Assembly: GCA_947561585.1 (NCBI GenBank)
Contig: CANNZV010000844.1
Coordinates: 124,001-188,000 of the forward strand
Source: Caprella mutica
Lineage: Eukaryota; Arthropoda; Malacostraca; Amphipoda; Caprellidae
Direction of reading: 5' to 3'
Length of the DNA: 64,000 nt
Shown in pieces: positions 58,982 to 64,000 of this stretch; the stretch's first letter is position 1, and every line of letters begins with the position of its first letter. The translations under genes and the position numbers were made by a program. The notes under the pieces are model-generated. The model was not told the origin of the DNA. It did not search any database and saw nothing but the letters and a program-made list of their open reading frames with translations.

Positions 58982-59639
58982 CACCAAATATTTTTTAATT
59001 CTAGAAAAGCGAAAAAATTAGCTCTATTGCTTTTAAAAAATAAACTAGTCGAAAATGTGGATAGTTTTAAATACTTAGGTATTTTTATCAATCATAAACC
59101 AAATTTTAAACATCATATAGGACACCTACGCACCAAACTTAGTAAAGTGCAGGGTGTTCTGTACGCCGCTAGACATTATCTTAACAAATGTTTAATTATT
59201 TCAATTTACTATTCACTAGCAAATTCTGTTTTTACTAAAAAAATAATAATTGTTAGCAAAACTTTTAATATTCATTTGCAACCATTGAGAGTTTTAATCA
59301 ATAACATTTTAAGAACAATTTTAAACGTGAGAAGGGATGAAAATAACATCCCTACTATGATTCTAAATGCAATGTAGCTTCATATATCTTTAACTTTTAG
59401 AATTGTATTACTTTTTATTGAAATTTCTACGTTTAACATTGTATGTAGAACATTATACTTGCTCTAATACTAGAGCGAATTGGTTTTATCTTCCTCCAAT
59501 TCGAACAGAATTGGAGCGAAATTTTACTATATTTAAATCAATATTGAATTCCATAACAAACTCCCTAGTTTTTAACAGAACCATGACAATGGCAGATTTT
59601 AATTTTCATAATTTTTTCCAAGGAATATTGATTTGGTAA
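58982..59639 (+). pseudogene. LINE reverse transcriptase, C-terminal fragment, broken
   Basis: The first frame is open from 58982 to the stop at 59375-59377. It carries the block VDSFKYLGIFI, typical of the end of LINE RT palm/thumb regions (F-KYLG), then a basic helix-rich stretch with the usual HI..L..KLSK and YYSL motifs. A second frame, 59403-59639, continues with NTRANWFYLPPIRTELERN, matching the Arg- and Pro-containing conserved block near the C-terminus of such ORF2 proteins (NTR...LP..RT). One frame change and a stop therefore separate two parts of one former protein. The catalytic YXDD region and the endonuclease domain lie upstream in intact elements and are missing. It cannot make active enzyme. 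Confidence 0.7.
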
Positions 59640-59935
59640 ATATAACTTTTAGTGAGTGTAGTTTTTCAGTAAATGTAATTTTAATAAATTTAATTAATTA
59701 ATTAAATTTTGTAATTTTGTAATTTTTTTTTTTTTGTAATTTTTTTTTTGTAATTTTTAGTAAAAGTAGTTTTTAGTGAATATAGTTATTTTTAATTACG
59801 TAGGTTTCGGAAGTTTTAGTTTCCACGGAGCCTTATAGCTGAATCCAGTTTGTATTTTTAATTGTGACTCTACGTTCTTTTATTTAATCTGTATGTTTTG
59901 AAAAAAATGTAACCTTACATAGATAAATATAAAAA
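58982..59935 (+). mobile_element. 5'-truncated non-LTR retrotransposon (LINE), 3' end
   Basis: It contains the C-terminal part of a reverse-transcriptase ORF (58982-59639, broken) and about 300 bp of probable 3' untranslated sequence. The latter has T-rich runs (59727-59757) and ends near CATAGATAAATATAAAAAAA. Loss of the 5' part is the usual fate of LINE copies. CR1- or Jockey-type elements share this kind of tail; the clade was not settled. Confidence 0.7.
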
Positions 59936-59998
59936 AATTAAAATACGTGAGTTACAGACTTCCCAATTCTTTTAAATATCAATACTGGTTGTTTCCAC

Positions 59999-60088
59999 CC
60001 AGAGAGAAACTTATGGTGGGGCCATAGAAGAATAGCAATGATATTTGCTAAATCTCTTCTGACCCCACCTCAATTTTTCTCAAGATAT
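59999..60088. mobile_element. Tiny inverted-repeat element or hairpin
   Basis: GAGAGAAACTTATGGTGGGG followed by CCATAGAAG is mirrored by CTTCTGACCCCACCTCAATT then TTTCTC. Related single ends occur at 55858 and 58831, so this may be a small MITE family. Confidence 0.5.
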
Positions 60089-60519
60089 ATGTAATTTATG
60101 GGTCTGGGTTATCTGAAATATTTTTATAATAAATTAAATGAATGATTATTCACTTGGAACCCGGTACTAGGTTTATTAAATAATTTTTTTCAAACCTTTG
60201 ATGAAATAAGTAAAGAATTGTAAACTCTGCAGTTTAACTTTATTCCATATTTTAAGAATATAATACAAGGCTATGAGAGCATTATTCATCTTTTTTTTCT
60301 TAAGAGCTTTCCTTAAAAAATTATGAAAACTCTAAAGCTCAATGGACGAGATCTGTTATTATAACTCTTTTGGGTTATTACCTTATTATTTTTCTATTAA
60401 TTTCTTTGTCTTTTATTATTTATTAACTACTTAGGCGATTTTATTATTTTTGTATCTTTAATACTTCTTTGCTACCTTCAAATATTGCAGAAAGTTATAT
60501 TTTAGGCGGTATTTTATTT
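60089..60519. other. No feature seen
   Basis: AT-rich, no open frame or repeat of note. Confidence 0.55.
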
Positions 60520-60798
60520 TATCATCTTGTTACTCGCAAAACTCAAAAAATGTTCAACTAAATTGCTTGGAATTTGGTGGGACGATTGGTCAATGCCCAG
60601 AAATCATCTTGTAAGTTTTGGGAGCAATCCGGTCAAAGGTCAAGGTCATTTATAACTCAAAAGAATTCAACAGAATTTCCTGAAATTTGGTTGGACGATG
60701 GTTATTATCCAGGAACAAGTTTATTAGATTTTGAGAGCGAACAGGTTAAAGGTCAAGGTCATTTATAAGCGGCAGTGAAGGTATGCGCTCTATGAGTG
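60520..60798. mobile_element. AGGTCA-bearing dispersed repeat, copy 5 (opposite orientation)
   Basis: Ends GCAGTGAAGGTATGCGCTCT, the reverse of the start of the other copies. It has two units. GGTCAAAGGTCAAGGTCA lies at 60631-60648 and AGGTTAAAGGTCAAGGTCA at 60743-60761. The plus-strand frame at 60574-60768 reads the dimer. Confidence 0.75.
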
Positions 60799-61397
60799 AT
60801 CGTCAACCAGTTCCTTATGTTTTTTAATTAATATTTGTAAAAATTAGAATACTGAAGTTGAATATGTTATTATTCGAAAGGTCCTAAGAAAAATAGAAGG
60901 GTGATTACTTTTTACATTGTTGCACTTGCTCTTCAGTGCAAAAATCTATTAAAGTATATATGTAAATCATCTTTTTAGCCAGTGAACAAATTCACAGTCT
61001 ATCAGAACAATAATTTAACAGAGGTCACATTTCGACATCAGTTCGGATGTTAGATTCGCTAGAAGGAAATTTGATTTTTCTGAGTATGAGAAATATTCTA
61101 AACTTAGCTGGTTGTACCATTCAATTTTTGATATTTTATTTTGATTAAATTATGACTAACAGTAGTATTTTTTTGTCATATTTTATTTTGGTGGGTAATT
61201 GATATCTAATCAATTATAATCTGTTATTCAAATTAATTTATTATGCTCAGTTGTATGTATAAAAATATTATTGTGAAATGTTATATGTGAAAAAATAAAA
61301 CATTTTTCATATATAACTATTTTAATCAAGAGTAAAGATAAATAATAACTAACTAAATATCACCTATGAAAATGATATGAGTTCAATACACGTTTAG
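60799..61397. other. No feature seen
   Basis: AT-rich, no open frame above 60 codons. Confidence 0.55.
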
Positions 61398-61597
61398 GAC
61401 CGCTTCACACTTGCGTTTTTAAACACCGCGGGGAAAAAAACTCTCTTTTTAAAATGTGTTCACTCTTGCGATTTTTTATCGGTGAATGAAAATTCACGTT
61501 AAATATTTCCTTCAGCGATAAATAAAACGCAAGTGTGAACACATTTCAAGAAGAGCTTTTTCCCGCGGTGTAAAAAAAGCGCAAGTGTGAAGCGGGT
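61398..61597. mobile_element. Palindromic MITE, CCGCTTCACACTTGCG family
   Basis: CCGCTTCACACTTGCGTTTT is mirrored by AAAGCGCAAGTGTGAAGCGG. CACCGCGGGGAAAAA mirrors TTTTTCCCGCGGTG, and inner AAATGTGTTCACTCTTGCG mirrors CGCAAGTGTGAACACATTT. The whole 200 bp forms one hairpin, with the CACTTGCG block occurring twice per arm. No duplication of flanks is evident. Confidence 0.85.
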
Positions 61598-61622
61598 ATA
61601 AGCATATTCGGAAAAAGGAGTA

Positions 61623-62955
61623 GGGGAGGGTGGTCATCAATGGGACACCGGGAACAATGGGACATGCTGAATAACTTTTTTATTTGAGGGTAATTTTTAA
61701 CAAAATCTTAGTGGTAAATTAAGCATACTTCAGTGCATTCACTCGCATTTCATTCAGCGGTTGGGGTGCAGTCAGCCCTGTGTAAAAACGAAAACGTGTT
61801 TTAGGGGTGATAAAACTAAATATTTCGTACTTTGTTTCAATTGTTATAAATCTGTAAATTTAACATATAATGCTTACGGCATTTTTACATGATATTAAGT
61901 AATATGTAAAATATGATCATTTGAAAGGATTGCCTTTATACTTTTGTAGTTGAGCCGCTATATCCATATGTTTTCAAAATGGCGTCATGGTGATCATTGG
62001 GACAGAAAATTTGGTTAACAATGGGACAGTGCCTTATTGTCAACCAAACTGTCTAGTTACTCCATATGAATCAATATATCTATTTTTTTGATACAATAAC
62101 GTGAATTGTAGCTTCAGGGCTTCTTGTAGAAACAGAGCTTCCAGCTGAAGTGGGACTTTCGACCATGTTCAAGGGCTTTAGCAATCTGAGGTCATCACAA
62201 AGCACTGCATAGAGAACAAATTTCACTAATAAAAGAAAAAGACGCAGCATGATTGCAACGGATACACCACAGAAAGAAGAGCTTTTTGCTGCTGCCACTA
62301 AGGATAAGGCCTTCGAAATCACTTCATAAAGCATCTGACGTAGATGTCCTGTGAACTATTGTTCTTGGTCTGGTATATAACTCTTAATCTAACTGATCCA
62401 TTCGTCTGAAGAACTCAAATCTCCACCGAAATTGTTGAAAATGAAGATTTATGCACTTGTAGAATTTGAGGCGACTTCTAAAACGTATTCTGTTGGCCAA
62501 AAACATGAAAAAAATAAATACGAAATATTGATGTTAGGCGAAGATTCAAGTGCAATGAGCTTAATTTTCCAAATGTTCCTGACATGGCTTCGGTGAAGTT
62601 AGAGGTCATTAAACTGATATTATATGAACTAACTAAGTGTGGGACTACATAAGGAGATAATTCGAACTTGAAATTTTACCAAAACCTCAACAATATACAA
62701 GTTTGATAAGCTGTACCATCTTTCACCAGGGCATGTCCCATTGTTCACCAGCGCTGTTAAACAATGGGACAATTTTTTTTGTTTTTTATTTAATTTTTTG
62801 CTAGTCAACAGAATATGTGATAGCATTCGAGTTGGTTTCATTTTATAAAGGAATATCTATATTACACATGGATTTTTTATTTTTAATATTATGCCCATAG
62901 TAAATGAAATATCAATCTTTCTGTGTTTTTTGTCCCATTGATGACCACCCTCCCC
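61623..62955. mobile_element. pogo-like transposon, internally deleted
   Basis: Perfect terminal inverted repeats start GGGGAGGGTGGTCATCAATG (25 bp identical), each next to TA (61621-61622, 62956-62957). The short motif AATGGGACA recurs near the ends in both orientations (for example 61655, 62023, 62738, 62763), typical of subterminal transposase sites. The 1333-bp interior keeps only a broken C-terminal transposase piece, so it cannot move itself but could be mobilised. Confidence 0.8.
62213..62620 (+). pseudogene. pogo-like transposase C-terminal remnant
   Basis: One frame, 62213-62329, encodes a basic stretch KRKRRSMIATDTPQKEEL. (R/K)SM(I)xTDTP followed by charged residues is a hallmark near the C-terminus of pogo/Tigger-type transposases. 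After a stop and about 90 unaligned bases, a second frame (about 62420-62596) gives YALVEFEATSKTYSVGQ and KYEILMLGE, like the small C-terminal domain of these proteins (VLVKF...YYVG...YEV.FL). A frame change near 62555 leads to FPNVPDMASV, its usual FP.V.D...V ending. An in-frame TAG (62210-62212) and the two frame breaks make it non-functional. The DDE catalytic core and the HTH DNA-binding part are missing. Family assignment rests on remembered motifs, not on a search. Confidence 0.6.
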
Positions 62956-62957
62956 TA

Positions 62958-63409
62958 CCTACCACGGCTGCAACAGTCGATGTCACAGATTTTAAGAAGC
63001 CACTAAAGTGCGGAAAATAACACCTTCACCTCTCTAGCTTATGCAATATTATTAGAAGTTAGACAGCTTATTGGCTTTGCAGGAACTGAGCTGAACCTTT
63101 CTCAGATTGCTATCCCTGGTTACGGTCTATGGATATGGAACACGTATGGAGAATTCGCAACAACGCAACTGTTATACAAGCAGCAAAATTCAAAAACACA
63201 AACCGAAATTGCTAAACTTTTTCGTATTTATGTATTTATCTTGATAAGAGAAATATGTATTTAAGTATAATAATATGAATTGATATTATTGTACTTAAAC
63301 TTTTCGTTCTATTAAATTTATCAACTTAAATTTAAATAGGAATATAATATTTTGTGTTATGAAAATACAGCATTCACTGTAGCTAAAAAATACAAGAATT
63401 TATATAATA
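62958..63409. other. No feature seen
   Basis: Mixed, then AT-rich sequence after the pogo-like element; nothing supportable. Confidence 0.55.
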
Positions 63410-63442
63410 TATCCATGATACCTGCAGGTATCATGGATACCA
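63410..63442. repeat. Central palindrome module, copy 3
   Basis: TATCCATGATACCTGCAGG followed by its mirror TATCATGGATACC: a perfect palindrome around CCTGCAGG. It stands about 20 bp before the point that corresponds to the centre of the CAGTAGAACTCC-type MITE half that follows. Confidence 0.85.
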
Positions 63443-63465
63443 ATCAAAATAAAAGTTAGAAAACT

Positions 63466-63570
63466 GATAGCCATTTATGGTAGACTAAAGAAAATGTGTT
63501 CACTATAGAGGCTACTTCCTTACTAAGGACACTACATTATACAGGATTTAATTATAGAGGAAATTCTTTA
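63466..63570. mobile_element. Right half of palindromic pogo-like MITE (CAGTAGAACTCC family)
   Basis: GGTAGACTAAAGAAAATGTG then TTCACTATAGAGGCTACTTC matches the right arm of the copy at 38522-38747. The left arm is missing; the palindrome module occupies its place. Confidence 0.65.
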
Positions 63571-64000
63571 GACTGTATGTACGCTATCAGCTTCTTTACG
63601 ATTAATTAAATCATCAGTAACTGAATTGATTGATGCAATTGGTTGTGTTTCCGGTTGAAGATCTGCTTACAGTCCACAGAAGCGGAAACTCCTGGGCCTC
63701 TTTTTCCGCCCCTACCAAGTCATTCATATTAATGTGTTTCTTACAAAAGCCTCTTAGGCTAATTCAACAGATATTATTTTCTTGCGAAGGAGAGGCTTTG
63801 TAATGCATCCACTGCCTGTCAGGGCAACTTCTCAGGCCTCTATCTCCTAATAAAATAAAAGTCATGGGCTTCAACATCTTTCTTACAGGTTTCACTTTTT
63901 CAACGGAATTTTCCAATCTTTCTAAATTTGTTAAAGTTAAAGTTGGATGTCACTTTCAATCTTTCTACATTTGAATAAGTTCTCTTAATCATTTTCATTT
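63571..64000. other. No gene recognised
   Basis: Composition is more balanced at 63640-63850, but no open frame above 60 codons and no motif could be supported. Confidence 0.5.

Overview
The window reads as AT-rich, intergenic or intronic nuclear DNA of an arthropod, most likely an insect; a hemipteran would fit, but no species can be proven. The signs are very low coding density, no operon-like gene packing, many palindromic MITEs, pogo-, hAT- and foldback-like DNA transposon remnants, a dead non-LTR (LINE) fragment, and an unusual load of minisatellites. All calls come from reading the sequence by eye; no database search was run, and copy numbers are counts or length divided by unit.

Protein coding: one convincing candidate exon, on the minus strand at 29524-29856. 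It is 111 codons, phase 0 to 0, with a strong GTGAGT donor and a pyrimidine-rich acceptor. Its gene is not recognised. Two other coding traces are transposon debris: the C-terminal part of a LINE reverse transcriptase (58982-59639) and the C-terminal tail of a pogo-like transposase (62213-62620). No tRNA or rRNA gene was found.

Layout. 1-8 kb: a dispersed repeat (family A), a small foldback-like element, a 27-bp minisatellite, an AAAT-tailed repeat (family B), and a pogo-like MITE carrying a 17-bp array. 9.8-21 kb: two copies of a palindromic MITE (GGGCCGTACACACG ends), an element built from GAGTCA/TGACTC palindromes, a hAT-like MITE, and a 20-bp array followed by a CTCF-like site. 22-33 kb: 24-bp, 13-bp and 27-bp arrays, a pogo-like palindromic MITE and the candidate exon. 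34-45 kb: four copies of a repeat carrying nuclear-receptor-type AGGTCA motifs, more MITEs, a second CTCF-like site, a 30-bp array with higher-order structure and a 1.17-kb 23-bp array. 46.8-48.8 kb: nested direct and inverted duplications ending in a foldback-like element with poly-C/poly-G arms. 49-58 kb: further MITEs, a 32-bp array with a 96-bp higher-order repeat, and a 1.6-kb foldback-like element whose arms are built from GACAATTGGGCCC units. 59-64 kb: the LINE fragment, a fifth AGGTCA repeat, another palindromic MITE, a 1.33-kb pogo-like deletion derivative and a MITE half.

Most striking observation: one ~34-40 bp palindrome (core CCATGATACCTGCAGG and its mirror) sits at the symmetry centre of two unrelated palindromic MITE families, and beside the surviving half of a third. 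Related copies in the same window lack it. This looks like a small module that enters, or is built at, the tips of hairpin-forming elements.
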